Assembly: GCA_013298075.1 (NCBI GenBank)
Contig: JAAFJG010000003.1
Span: 1-64,000 of the forward strand
DNA: 64,000 nucleotides
DNA from: Cytophagales bacterium
GTDB taxonomy: Bacteria; Bacteroidota; Bacteroidia; Cytophagales; Microscillaceae
Reading direction: 5' to 3'
Part shown: in pieces, positions 28,219 to 36,320 of the stretch
How positions within the stretch are numbered: position 1 is the first letter of the stretch
Layout: the number at the start of each line of letters is the position of its first letter
The notes under the pieces: model-generated
The model's input: the letters and a program-made list of their open reading frames with translations, nothing else
Database searches by the model: none
What the model was told of the DNA's origin: nothing
Made by a program: the position numbers and the translations under genes

Positions 28219-28293
28219 TGATTTTGGAGGGGCTCGAACCCCCGACCTCTGCCTTGTCGAGGCAGCGCTCTAAACCAACTGAGCTACAAAACC
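28219..28293 (-). tRNA. tRNA-Val (anticodon GAC)
   Basis: 75 nt with a complete cloverleaf. The 7-bp acceptor stem is GGTTTTG/CAAAATC. The D arm is GCTC/GAGC, the anticodon stem CTGCC/GGCAG, the variable loop AGGTC and the T arm GGGGG/CCCTC with loop TTCGAGC. The loop TCGACAA places GAC at 34-36, which reads valine codons GUC and GUU. Position 33 is C where almost all tRNAs have U. CCA is not encoded. Confidence 0.88.
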
Positions 28294-28329
28294 ATTTTTT
28301 TATACTTTACTTTGCTATAAAATCTGTTG

Positions 28330-28337
28330 CAAAGATA
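28330..28337 (-). promoter_or_regulatory. -7 box for tRNA-Val
   Basis: Reads TATCTTTG on the minus strand, 36 bases before the tRNA 5' end. Confidence 0.45.
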
Positions 28338-28359
28338 GTATTTTTTTAGATAAAAAAGT

Positions 28360-28405
28360 CATAATCAAATAAATTTTAGAAAATATTTTTATTTATTTGA
28401 TTATG
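28360..28405 (-). terminator. terminator for the DUF2911 gene
   Basis: CATAATCAAATAAA pairs perfectly with TTTATTTGATTATG, 30 bases after the stop. Confidence 0.65.
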
Positions 28406-28434
28406 AAATAGATTATTTGCTTATTCCGTCCTTA

Positions 28435-29007
28435 TTATTTTCCTTTTTTGAAAACAATCGGAATAGCAATTTTAGTTTTATCCCAAAGCAACAGCATTTC
28501 TGCTCCTTTTTTTGTTTGTTCAAATTGAATCGTGAAAGCCTCATATTCGTCTTGTGCTTTATCCACAGAAATAGCAATTTCAGCAATGTTTTGAGTCTTA
28601 TTTTCTTCGTATTTATAAGAACCCCATTGTCCTAAAACGCTATTAAAAATAATAGTCCATTTGTCTTCTTCAGGGATAGAAAAAACGGTATAAGTTCCTG
28701 CTTTTATATTTTTTTTCTCAATCACTACGTCTTTTGTAAACGTAACTTCTGTGGCTTCATTTGCCCCTGTTCGCCAAATTTTGCCGTAAGGAACAAGATT
28801 TCCAAAAATTTCTCGCCCTTTTTTGAGCGGTTGCCCGTAAGTTACCTTGACATAATTATTATCTTCTCCTACAAAATTTGCCAAACAAATTGGGCTAGCT
28901 TTTGAGCGTGGTTGAATAGTTTTTTGGGCTTGTAAAGGCATATTAATAGTTGTTAAAACTACTAAAACATTAAATAAATAAGCAAAGAAAATTATTTTCT
29001 TTTTCAT
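28435..29007 (-). CDS. DUF2911 exported protein
   Basis: 190 residues with a signal peptide ending PLQAQ. The conserved blocks VKVTYGQPLKKGREIFGNLVPYGKIWRTGANEATEVTFTKDV, KAGTYTVFSIP and WTIIFNSVLGQWG identify DUF2911. This beta-sandwich family is common in Bacteroidota and has no known reaction. It is monocistronic, with a -7 box upstream and a hairpin downstream. Confidence 0.85.
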   Translation of the reverse strand: MKKKIIFFAYLFNVLVVLTTINMPLQAQKTIQPRSKASPICLANFVGEDNNYVKVTYGQPLKKGREIFGNLVPYGKIWRTGANEATEVTFTKDVVIEKKNIKAGTYTVFSIPEEDKWTIIFNSVLGQWGSYKYEENKTQNIAEIAISVDKAQDEYEAFTIQFEQTKKGAEMLLLWDKTKIAIPIVFKKGK

Positions 29008-29047
29008 AGTTTTAAAAGGATTTAATTTGTATCATTAAATATTGGTG

Positions 29048-29055
29048 CAAAAATA
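29048..29055 (-). promoter_or_regulatory. -7 box for the DUF2911 gene
   Basis: Reads TATTTTTG on the minus strand, 40 bases before the ATG. Confidence 0.45.
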
Positions 29056-29207
29056 GTAAAAATATTTTTAATTATCACAATTTTATTTTTAATATTTAAG
29101 TTAATAATTTGTTATTGTAAAAAAAGTTACGATTTTTGATTACTTAATGTAACTACTTAGTATAAACGATAAGAAAAATAGTAAATTATTAAAAAAATTC
29201 TAACAAT

Positions 29208-29603
29208 ATGATAAAAACAAATTTTGAACGTGTTTGGTTAATTGATGATAACGAAATTGATAATTTCATTGCCACAACCGTTCTACAAAATGAATTTAAA
29301 GGATTAAAAATGACTAATTTTGTCAATGCTTTCACGGCATGGCAAACCATAAAAGGTACAAATACAGACGAACTACCCGAAGTAATTATTTTAGATTGGA
29401 ATTTACCTGTGATGTCAAGCCAAAAATTTATCGATGAATTAATAAATTTTTGGCCTACTTATATTCCCAAACCGACTATTTATTTGGTTTCGTCTTCTTT
29501 AAATAAAAAAGAAATTTTATCATTAGCAACTCACCCTTGGATTGATGGTTATATTTCTAAACCTTTGATGAAAGAAAATTTAATTTCAACTTTAAAAAAA
29601 TAA
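29208..29603 (+). CDS. single-domain response regulator (CheY-like receiver)
   Basis: 131 residues, one receiver domain and nothing else. The acidic pair is in VWLIDDNEID, the phospho-aspartate in VIILDWNLPVM (about residue 63), the serine/threonine in YLVSSS and the conserved lysine-proline in ISKPL. With no output domain it should act through protein contact or within a phosphorelay. The first of three small genes (29208, 29637, 29894). Confidence 0.88.
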   Translation: MIKTNFERVWLIDDNEIDNFIATTVLQNEFKGLKMTNFVNAFTAWQTIKGTNTDELPEVIILDWNLPVMSSQKFIDELINFWPTYIPKPTIYLVSSSLNKKEILSLATHPWIDGYISKPLMKENLISTLKK

Positions 29604-29636
29604 TATATTGGCTTCATCCATTATATAACCAGAAAA

Positions 29637-29789
29637 ATGACAAAAAAAAGTATATTACAACGCTATGCTATCCTAACTATCTTATTTTTTATACTATTTG
29701 CTTGGTTTTGTTTGTATTTTATTACGTTATATAAAGGCAAAAAAACAATTTTCAATAAAAATAAATTACAAATTATATTAAAAAAATAA
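29637..29789 (+). CDS. small single-pass membrane protein (50 aa)
   Basis: Begins MTKKSILQRYA. One strong hydrophobic helix (about residues 12-31, LTILFFILFAWFCLYFITLY) lies between positively charged ends. It starts 33 bases after the first receiver gene and ends 104 bases before the second. No family is recognised. The hydrophobic helix with a lysine-rich C-terminus is not what random AT-rich sequence usually gives, but conservation cannot be judged here. Confidence 0.4.
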   Translation: MTKKSILQRYAILTILFFILFAWFCLYFITLYKGKKTIFNKNKLQIILKK

Positions 29790-29893
29790 TTCTTTTTTTG
29801 TATATTCGAAAAATAAAACTAACTTTGTGGAATAATATAGTTATTTTGAAATATTAAGATAAAAAAAAATTAATAAAAAACAGTTATTAAACA

Positions 29894-30307
29894 ATGGCAA
29901 AACAAGTAAACTTAGTTTTATTAGTAGATGATAATGAAACTGACAACTTTATAAGTAAAAGAATTATAGAACTTACCAAATTCTCTCCTCGAATTATTGT
30001 AAAAAATTCAGGAAAAAGTGCTTTAGAATATTTACAACAAGTTCAAAATCAACCTGATGAATTACCTGATGTAATATTTTTAGACATCAATATGCCTATT
30101 GTTGATGGTTTTGTATTTTTGTCTGATTTTGAAAATTTAGCAGATACTATCAAAAATAAAACAAAAATTGTAGTTTTATCAAGCTCAAATAATAAAAGAG
30201 ATATTGGTAGAATTGTCGAAAGTGAGCATGTAATTAAATTTATTACAAAACCTCTTACAGAAAAATCTTTGAGTGAAATTAAACAAATTTTAGCAGAGGA
30301 AAGCTAG
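29894..30307 (+). CDS. single-domain response regulator (CheY-like receiver)
   Basis: 137 residues. Acidic pair in LLVDDNETDNFISKRII, phospho-aspartate in VIFLDINMPIVDG (about residue 62), KIVVLSSS, and ITKPL near the end. It is related to the 29208 protein but belongs to the RcpA-like group common in Bacteroidota. No kinase gene is adjacent; the hybrid kinase at 24701-27883 is the nearest. Confidence 0.88.
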   Translation: MAKQVNLVLLVDDNETDNFISKRIIELTKFSPRIIVKNSGKSALEYLQQVQNQPDELPDVIFLDINMPIVDGFVFLSDFENLADTIKNKTKIVVLSSSNNKRDIGRIVESEHVIKFITKPLTEKSLSEIKQILAEES

Positions 30308-30346
30308 CGTTCCATCAGAGTGAAAAATTTGTCTTTTATTTTGGAA

Positions 30347-30484
30347 CTAGTGTTCAGTCGGAGTGAAAAATTCGTTTTTTATTTTGTAAATAGCATCTAA
30401 AAAATAGGCATTAACTTTTATTTTTTAGACGAGAATCATGTTTTTATTTCATTCTCCGAAAATTTGAGAAAGACTGAATACTAG
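30347..30484. repeat. inverted-repeat element with CTAGTGTTCAGTC ends, next to a tandem duplication
   Basis: CTAGTGTTCAGTC (30347-30359) and GACTGAATACTAG (30472-30484) are inverted with one mismatch. Inside, TCTAAAAAATA/TATTTTTTAGA forms a hairpin. The left end is also an imperfect direct repeat of 30309-30345 (GAGTGAAAAATT, then TTTTATTTTG). A short TG microsatellite (30500-30524) follows. No genes are seen in 30308-30700. Confidence 0.5.
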
Positions 30485-30716
30485 AATAATTGTTTCTATT
30501 TGTGTGTGTGTGTATGTGTATGTAACAAGGACAATAAATATTTCTTTTTATTATCAATTTTTTTCATTGACAATAAATACATTATATCTATATTTTCAAG
30601 TTTTAAACATTTGAGAAAGGTAAAAGAATGTTAATTTTTTTTTTGATGCTGTCTTAATTTTCTTGCAATTTTATTTTTCATAAAAATATATCACAAATAA
30701 ATAAATTTCAGGGTAA

Positions 30717-30857
30717 TTTAGCCTCAAAAATGCGTTATTTTTGTAGTATTCATAATAAAAATACATTTCTAAGCCGACTATGGGCAATATCTTGTCTCTG
30801 ATAGTGGGCTTAAAATTTTGTTTATATATTTTGGTACAAAAATAACGCCCCGCTAAA
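30717..30857. ncRNA. candidate structured RNA, 6S-like architecture
   Basis: Nested inverted repeats. The closing arms are TTTAGC/GCTAAA. A 14-bp perfect stem GCGTTATTTTTGTA/TACAAAAATAACGC (30732-30745/30835-30848) is followed by two single-stranded sides of about 24 nt. An 11-position inner stem AAGCCGACTAT/ATAGTGGGCTT (30771-30781/30801-30811, one mismatch) has a 19-nt loop. A closing stem, large central bubble and apical hairpin are the general plan of 6S RNA. No T tract is seen. Strand is not settled; + is slightly favoured by a TAAATTTC box at 30702. A MITE is the alternative, but no target duplication is seen. Confidence 0.35.
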
Positions 30858-31009
30858 ATTTTATAAAAATTATAATTTGAGCAATCAAAAATATGTATTG
30901 CTTATTTTTCTTTTAAATTTACATTTTTTTTGCAAAGAATTTTAGGACAATTTGAAATAATTATTTTCAAAAAAAAATGTACTTTTTTAACAATAAACTA
31001 AAAAATTTG

Positions 31010-31017
31010 TAAATTTG
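31010..31017 (+). promoter_or_regulatory. -7 box for the deacetylase-like gene
   Basis: TAAATTTG, 53 bases before the TTG start at 31071. Confidence 0.45.
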
Positions 31018-31070
31018 CACGTTTTGTTATTATTCTTTGTTTTTATTTATTTAAAATTTCCATTAATATT

Positions 31071-31973
31071 TTGTTAAAAGTTGCCTATTCACCCAGTTAT
31101 TCACATCATTTACCAGAGGGACATCGGTTTCCAATGGAAAAATATGATATTTTATATTCCCAACTTTTATACGAGGGAACGGCTGAAGATACTAATTTTT
31201 TTATTCCTGAAATATTAGCAGAAAATATTATAACAACTATTCATACCCCAGATTATTGGCATCAACTTAAAAATTTGATGCTTTCTGCTGCGGAAGTTCG
31301 GGCAAGTGGCTTTCCACATTCTGACCAATTGATTACAAGAGAAAGAATTATTGCACAAGGAACATTAAATTGCACCTTTTTTGCAATACAATATGGAGTG
31401 AGTGCAAATATTGCAGGTGGTACGCATCATTCTTTTACTAATCGAGGCGAAGGTTTTTGTTTGTTGAATGATTTGGCAATGGCTGCAAAATATTTATTAG
31501 ACCATAAAAATTTCTCAAAAATATTGATTGTAGATTTAGATGTGCATCAAGGCAACGGCACTGCTGAAATATTCAAAGACGAAAAAAGAGTTTTTACGAT
31601 GAGTATGCACGGCGAAAAAAACTATCCATTGCGAAAAGAAAATTCTGATTTGGACGTAGGTTTGGCAGATGGAATCAGAAATGAAGAATATTTGAAAAAA
31701 TTGGCGTATCATTTGCCAACAATAATAGATAACTTTCAACCTCAAATTATTTTTTATCAAGCGGGAGTAGATATTTTGATAACAGATAAATTAGGACGTT
31801 TGGCTATCACACACGAAGGTTGTAAACAGAGAGATGAATTTGTGCTGAAATTAGCAAAAAAAAATAAAATTCCTATTGTAGTAACTATGGGTGGTGGTTA
31901 TTCACCAAAAATAAGTGATATTATAGAAGCCCATGCCAATACATTTAGGGCAATTCAAAATATATATTTTTAA
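31071..31973 (+). CDS. histone deacetylase family protein
   Basis: 300 residues of the zinc-dependent deacetylase (HDAC/AcuC/acetylpolyamine amidohydrolase) superfamily. Active-site histidines are in GGTHHSF, and zinc ligands in VDLDVHQGNGTA and YQAGVDIL. The TTG start gives MLKVAYSPSYSHHLPEGHRFPM, the normal family N-terminus; the next ATG (31132) would remove it. The substrate could be an acetyl-lysine protein, acetylpolyamine or another acetyl amide. A promoter box precedes it; no operon partner is evident. Confidence 0.9.
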   Translation: MLKVAYSPSYSHHLPEGHRFPMEKYDILYSQLLYEGTAEDTNFFIPEILAENIITTIHTPDYWHQLKNLMLSAAEVRASGFPHSDQLITRERIIAQGTLNCTFFAIQYGVSANIAGGTHHSFTNRGEGFCLLNDLAMAAKYLLDHKNFSKILIVDLDVHQGNGTAEIFKDEKRVFTMSMHGEKNYPLRKENSDLDVGLADGIRNEEYLKKLAYHLPTIIDNFQPQIIFYQAGVDILITDKLGRLAITHEGCKQRDEFVLKLAKKNKIPIVVTMGGGYSPKISDIIEAHANTFRAIQNIYF

Positions 31974-32051
31974 CAAAAAAAGTAAACCCCAATCCTGAAG
32001 GGTATTTTATCAATAATTATAAAAAAAAGATAAAATAAAAGGATTAAAATT

Positions 32052-33437
32052 ATGCTGGTTGGTCTGATATTGATAATTATTTTAGTTACCTTGAATGGTT
32101 TTTTTGTGGCTGCTGAATTTGCAATGGTGAAAGTTCGTACTTCACAATTAGCACTTAGCACGCAAGAAGGAAGTAGATTGAGAAAAATCACTGACCATAT
32201 CATCAAAAATCTCGAAGCATATTTAGCCGCTACACAATTAGGTATTACGATTGCAAGTTTGGCTTTGGGTTGGATAGGCGAAGATGTGGCACATAAAGGG
32301 GTTATATATTTAATGTCTTCGATTGGCGTAGATATTCATAGTGTAATTGCGCATCAAATTGCGATTGTACTCTCATTTTCTTTTGTAACTTCTTTGCACG
32401 TGATTTTTGGAGAGATGATTCCTAAAAATGTTGCCATTCGACACCCTTTAGAATTGACTTTATATTTAGCAGTGCCTTTGCGTATTTGTTATATTTTGTT
32501 TATTCCTTTTGTAAAAGTAGCGAATGGTTTGGCAAATTGGATTTTATTAAAATTTGGAATCCAAGCCTCAGACCATGGGCACGAAGTTCATTCGATGGAC
32601 GAACTACAACTTATTATCGAAAATAGTGTGAGTGCAGAAAAACACGCACACGATTCCGAAAAGGTAAATAAAAAAAACGAACAAAAAGAAAGGAAAGAGG
32701 CAGTAGAGGAAAAAGAAGTAAAATTTGATAAAATATCTATCATTCAAAAAGTCTTAAAATTTGATGACTTGGAAGTAAGAAAAGCAGCCGTCACGGGCGA
32801 GAGAGTGTATATGTTGGATAGTGAAATGCCTTTTGAAAAATTAGTAGAGGAAGTTATCAAAGAAGGATACTCACGTATCCCTCTCTATAAAGGAAGTCCT
32901 GATAATATTACAGGTATTTTATATACAAAAGATTTGATGAGATTATGGCAAGAAAACAAAGAAAAACCAGACGAGGAAATAAGTATAAAACAAATCGTAA
33001 AAAAGCCTTATTATGTGCGTGAACATGTAAAATTAGGTGAAGTTTTACAAAAATTCCAAGAAAAAGCAATACAATTTGCGATAGTAATAGATGATAAGAA
33101 AAAATTCGTGGGTATTATTACTATGGAAGATATTTTAGAAGAATTTTTGGGCGAAATTTATGATGAATATGATGATTTGCAAGATATTTTAGTGCCTATG
33201 GGAGATAACGAGTTCATTGTCAATGGATTAGGAAGATTAAGTAATTTGAATGAAATGCTACCCGAAAGAATGCCTGAAGGTTTAGATTATGATACGTTTT
33301 CTGGTTTGGTAATCTATGAATGCGGAAAAATACCTTCTATTGCTGAAATTGTTACGATTGGAAACTATCAAATTCAAGTTACAAAGTACCAGAGAAAAAG
33401 AATACAAACAGCTATGGTCAAATGGAATAAAAAATAA
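32052..33437 (+). CDS. hemolysin-family CNNM/CorC-type transporter
   Basis: 461 residues. An N-terminal DUF21/CNNM membrane domain has about four helices (LIIILVTLNGFFVAAEFAMVKVR, HVIFGEMIPKN). It is followed by a charged insert (about residues 200-225), a CBS pair (about 250-370), and a C-terminal CorC_HlyC domain (DNEFIVNGLGRLSNLNEML). Proteins of this group move or sense Mg2+ or other divalent cations. Annotation as hemolysin is historical. The lysine/glutamate-rich insert before the CBS pair looks longer than usual. Confidence 0.88.
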   Translation: MLVGLILIIILVTLNGFFVAAEFAMVKVRTSQLALSTQEGSRLRKITDHIIKNLEAYLAATQLGITIASLALGWIGEDVAHKGVIYLMSSIGVDIHSVIAHQIAIVLSFSFVTSLHVIFGEMIPKNVAIRHPLELTLYLAVPLRICYILFIPFVKVANGLANWILLKFGIQASDHGHEVHSMDELQLIIENSVSAEKHAHDSEKVNKKNEQKERKEAVEEKEVKFDKISIIQKVLKFDDLEVRKAAVTGERVYMLDSEMPFEKLVEEVIKEGYSRIPLYKGSPDNITGILYTKDLMRLWQENKEKPDEEISIKQIVKKPYYVREHVKLGEVLQKFQEKAIQFAIVIDDKKKFVGIITMEDILEEFLGEIYDEYDDLQDILVPMGDNEFIVNGLGRLSNLNEMLPERMPEGLDYDTFSGLVIYECGKIPSIAEIVTIGNYQIQVTKYQRKRIQTAMVKWNKK

Positions 33438-33518
33438 ATTTGTTTTTCTCAAAAAAAAATACGTCCTTTGTACTTTTAAAACTTATTATTATTCAAATAT
33501 TCAAAAAAAATTTAAACT

Positions 33519-34145
33519 ATGAAAAAAATTGTTAGTTTGTTTTGTTTTGTATTATTGATAAATACTATCAATGCACAAGATACAGACAAAAAAAATATTG
33601 TGAAATTAGGTATCCCAAGCTTTGTTTTTGGTACTTTTAATCTTTCTTATGAAAGAGTTTTTACGGACAAAATCACTGCTCAAATAAATTTCTTCTACAC
33701 TGGACGCAAAAATGAACCCGCAATTTATGGACCGACAGGCGGCTGGGGAATTACACCTGAATGTCGTTTTTACTTATCAGAAAACAAAACTGCTCCTACT
33801 GGATTTTTCTTATCACCTTTCATAACTTTACAAGGATTATCTTATAGGTACAAGGTCAACGAAAATACTACATTTAATAATGCTAATATTAGTAGTCAGG
33901 ATGGTGGAGCTAAATCAACCGTTTTTGGTATTGGTGCAACCGTAGGTTATCAATGGATTTTTAAAGATATTATTACTCTCGACGCATACATAGGACCTGG
34001 TTTTGGGATAGCAAGTATGAATGGAGAATCAAAACACGGTAATATCAGAGAAACTTCAAATATTGGTACAAATGCAATATTTCCATTTACTAAACAAACG
34101 GGACCAATTATGAGAGCGGGTATTTCTTTGGGTGTAATTTTTTAA
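33519..34145 (+). CDS. outer-membrane beta-barrel family protein
   Basis: 208 residues with a signal peptide ending NTINAQ. Alternating amphipathic strands (LGIPSFVFGTFNLSYERVF, ITAQINFFYTG, GWGITPECRFYL) and aromatic residues suggest a small 8-10-strand barrel of the DUF3575-like type. It starts 81 bases after the CNNM gene on the same strand, so co-transcription is possible. A terminator follows. Confidence 0.7.
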   Translation: MKKIVSLFCFVLLINTINAQDTDKKNIVKLGIPSFVFGTFNLSYERVFTDKITAQINFFYTGRKNEPAIYGPTGGWGITPECRFYLSENKTAPTGFFLSPFITLQGLSYRYKVNENTTFNNANISSQDGGAKSTVFGIGATVGYQWIFKDIITLDAYIGPGFGIASMNGESKHGNIRETSNIGTNAIFPFTKQTGPIMRAGISLGVIF

Positions 34146-34213
34146 TTTATCCAAATAAAATATACATATTCTATAAAAAAAGATACTTGTCTGATAATTT
34201 TTGTGGAAAATCT

Positions 34214-34258
34214 AAAATTGTGTCTGTACCGAAGTTTACGAAAGTCTGACACAATTTT
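34214..34258 (+). terminator. terminator after the barrel gene
   Basis: AAAATTGTGTC pairs with GACACAATTTT, followed by T residues. Confidence 0.6.
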
Positions 34259-34350
34259 TTGTATTAAAAATTTCAACGATTGTATTATAATTTCGTCTTG
34301 ATAAAAGAAATTTTTTTTTTCTCCACAAAATTGTCACACAACCATATTTT

Positions 34351-35319
34351 TTATTTTATTTTTAAAAATTCAGTTAAAAAACCAATTCCATACCCTAATA
34401 ATTGAATAAAAACCGCATAAATACTCAAAAAAGCAATTTTTATATTTTTAGTAGAACGAATAGCATCTGAAAAAATCACTAAAAAATAAAATAAAAACGA
34501 TAAACTTACTATCATTCCTAATGAAGTATTTATCAAAAAAGAAATCGGTAAAAATAACAAACCTAACACAAAAAATGCAGGAAAAGTATGGACTAATTTT
34601 AATTCTTTGGGAAAAAATCGTTTCACATTTATTCTTGCTCGTCCAAAAAAATGTAATTGTTTATAAAATTGATAAAAATTTGTTCTTCTTTTATGATAGA
34701 CAAATGCGTCAGGAATTAAGCCTACTTTAAAGCCATTTTTTTCGATTCTGATGCTAAATTCGATGTCTTCGCCCATGCGTGTGATTTTGTATCCGCCCAC
34801 TTTTTCGAATACTTTTTTGGAAATACCCATATTAAAACTGCGAGGTCTAAATTTTTCTGCTGATTTTTTATTTCCTCTAATTCCTCCTGTTGAAAATAAA
34901 GAAGTCATCGCATAACTAATTGCTTTTTGAATATCTGTAAAACTTTCGTGTGCTTTGTCAGGTCCGCCAAAAGCATCTAAATTTTGTTTTTGAATATTGT
35001 CGAATACGATTTGTAAATAATTTTCGGGGATAATACAATCAGAATCAAAAACGATAAAATAATCGCCTTTTGCGTGTTGAAAACCAACATTTCTCGAAAA
35101 ACCTTGTCCTGTATTTTCTTTAAAAAAATAATAAATTTCTAATTTTTCTTTGAATTTATCCACCAAAAAATTTGCTTTTCTGGTTGAGCCATCTTCTATC
35201 ACAATAATTTCAAAAGTTATTTTTTTTGTATCAAAAATTTGTTTTGTCAAAGAAAATAATAATTCTTCTAATTCATCAGGACGATTATAAACAGGAATAA
35301 TAAGCGAAAATTTAAACAT
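34351..35319 (-). CDS. family 2 glycosyltransferase
   Basis: 322 residues, GT-A fold. FSLIIPVYNRPDELEELL opens the domain. EIIVIEDGST and the metal-binding DSD in FIVFDSDCIIP are present, with GGYKITRMGEDIEFSIRI as the acceptor-side ED motif. Two hydrophobic helices near the C-terminus (about 245-310) anchor it in the membrane. It probably transfers a sugar to a lipid-linked or surface glycan. The substrate is unknown. Confidence 0.88.
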   Translation of the reverse strand: MFKFSLIIPVYNRPDELEELLFSLTKQIFDTKKITFEIIVIEDGSTRKANFLVDKFKEKLEIYYFFKENTGQGFSRNVGFQHAKGDYFIVFDSDCIIPENYLQIVFDNIQKQNLDAFGGPDKAHESFTDIQKAISYAMTSLFSTGGIRGNKKSAEKFRPRSFNMGISKKVFEKVGGYKITRMGEDIEFSIRIEKNGFKVGLIPDAFVYHKRRTNFYQFYKQLHFFGRARINVKRFFPKELKLVHTFPAFFVLGLLFLPISFLINTSLGMIVSLSFLFYFLVIFSDAIRSTKNIKIAFLSIYAVFIQLLGYGIGFLTEFLKIK

Positions 35320-35452
35320 TGTTAAAAGTTTTGTACTAAAAAAAAATTGATTAAAAAATTGGTGATTTTAAAAATAAAATTAAAAATATTTTTTTGCAAA
35401 TGTATCTATATTTTTTGAAATAATAATCTACTTATAAAAAATATTTGAAACT

Positions 35453-36232
35453 TCATTTAAACTTCAAAATACTTTCTGTGAGCATTTGATAAATCCTATG
35501 CAAATTTGGATTTTCGTTTAATAAATTGAGATGTTTATTGATAATTTCTGTGTCATTTCTTTTGGCGGGACCTGTTTGTGCATTTTTAGGGCTTATCAAA
35601 AATGCTTTTTCTAACGTTTCTTCTAATAAAGGTTTTAATAAATCAAAAGACAGATTTTTGTCACTTAAATATTCGTCACTCAAAGCCCACAAATGATTGA
35701 CAAAATTACACGAAAAAACTGCTGCAATATGTAAATATTTTCTTTGATTAGAATCAATAAAAACTTCTTTTGCCTTGATAATCTTACATAATTCAGATAA
35801 ATTTTTCTTTATCTTTATATCTTTTGCCTCGATACAAATATTCAAAGAAGAAAAATCAATTTCTTTTTCTTTGCTAAATGTTTGCAAAGGATAAAAAACA
35901 CCTATATTTTGTGTTAATTCTTCTAAAATTTCTAAAGGTTGGCTGCCTGATGTATGAAAAACAATGGTTTTCGGATTGATTTTTAGGTTACTAATCACAG
36001 ATTTTAAAGCATCATCTTTGACAGCAATCACAATAAAAGTTGCCAAACTATCACTTAAATCTAAACTATCCATGGCTTTTCCTTGTCCAATTTTTGAAAC
36101 TAATTGAATAGCATTTTCGATTTTTTGGCTATAAATTTCTTCTATTTTTATGGTTTTACTTTTTGAAAATTGTAAAGCAAGTTGAGTAGCTACATTGCCT
36201 GCACCAATAAAAGATATTTTAAATAATTCCAT
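35453..36232 (-). CDS. Rossmann-like/DUF2520 family protein
   Basis: 259 residues. N-terminal NAD(P)-binding domain FIGAGNVATQLALQFS (residues 9-24), then VIAVKDDALKSVI and VFHTSGSQPLEIL. The C-terminal half (HIAAVFSCNFVNHLWALSDEYL...PLLEETLEKAF...GPAKRNDTEIINKH) is DUF2520. It resembles a ketopantoate/6-phosphogluconate type dehydrogenase, but the substrate is unknown. Confidence 0.85.
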   Translation of the reverse strand: MELFKISFIGAGNVATQLALQFSKSKTIKIEEIYSQKIENAIQLVSKIGQGKAMDSLDLSDSLATFIVIAVKDDALKSVISNLKINPKTIVFHTSGSQPLEILEELTQNIGVFYPLQTFSKEKEIDFSSLNICIEAKDIKIKKNLSELCKIIKAKEVFIDSNQRKYLHIAAVFSCNFVNHLWALSDEYLSDKNLSFDLLKPLLEETLEKAFLISPKNAQTGPAKRNDTEIINKHLNLLNENPNLHRIYQMLTESILKFK

Positions 36233-36262
36233 ATAAAAATTAGATTAAGTTTTCAAAATAAA

Positions 36263-36289
36263 CCCGCAAGATTTTAAAAAAATTGCGGG
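36263..36289 (-). terminator. terminator for the PorP/SprF gene
   Basis: CCCGCAA pairs with TTGCGGG, followed on the minus strand by a T-rich tract. Confidence 0.6.
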
Positions 36290-36320
36290 ATTTTATATTT
36301 TGATAAAATTATTTTCTTGT

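Noticed and set aside
30500-30524. TG-rich microsatellite as a possible CRISPR or regulatory array
   Set aside because: Simple 2-base repeat of about 25 bases with no spacer structure; no CRISPR array was seen anywhere in the window.
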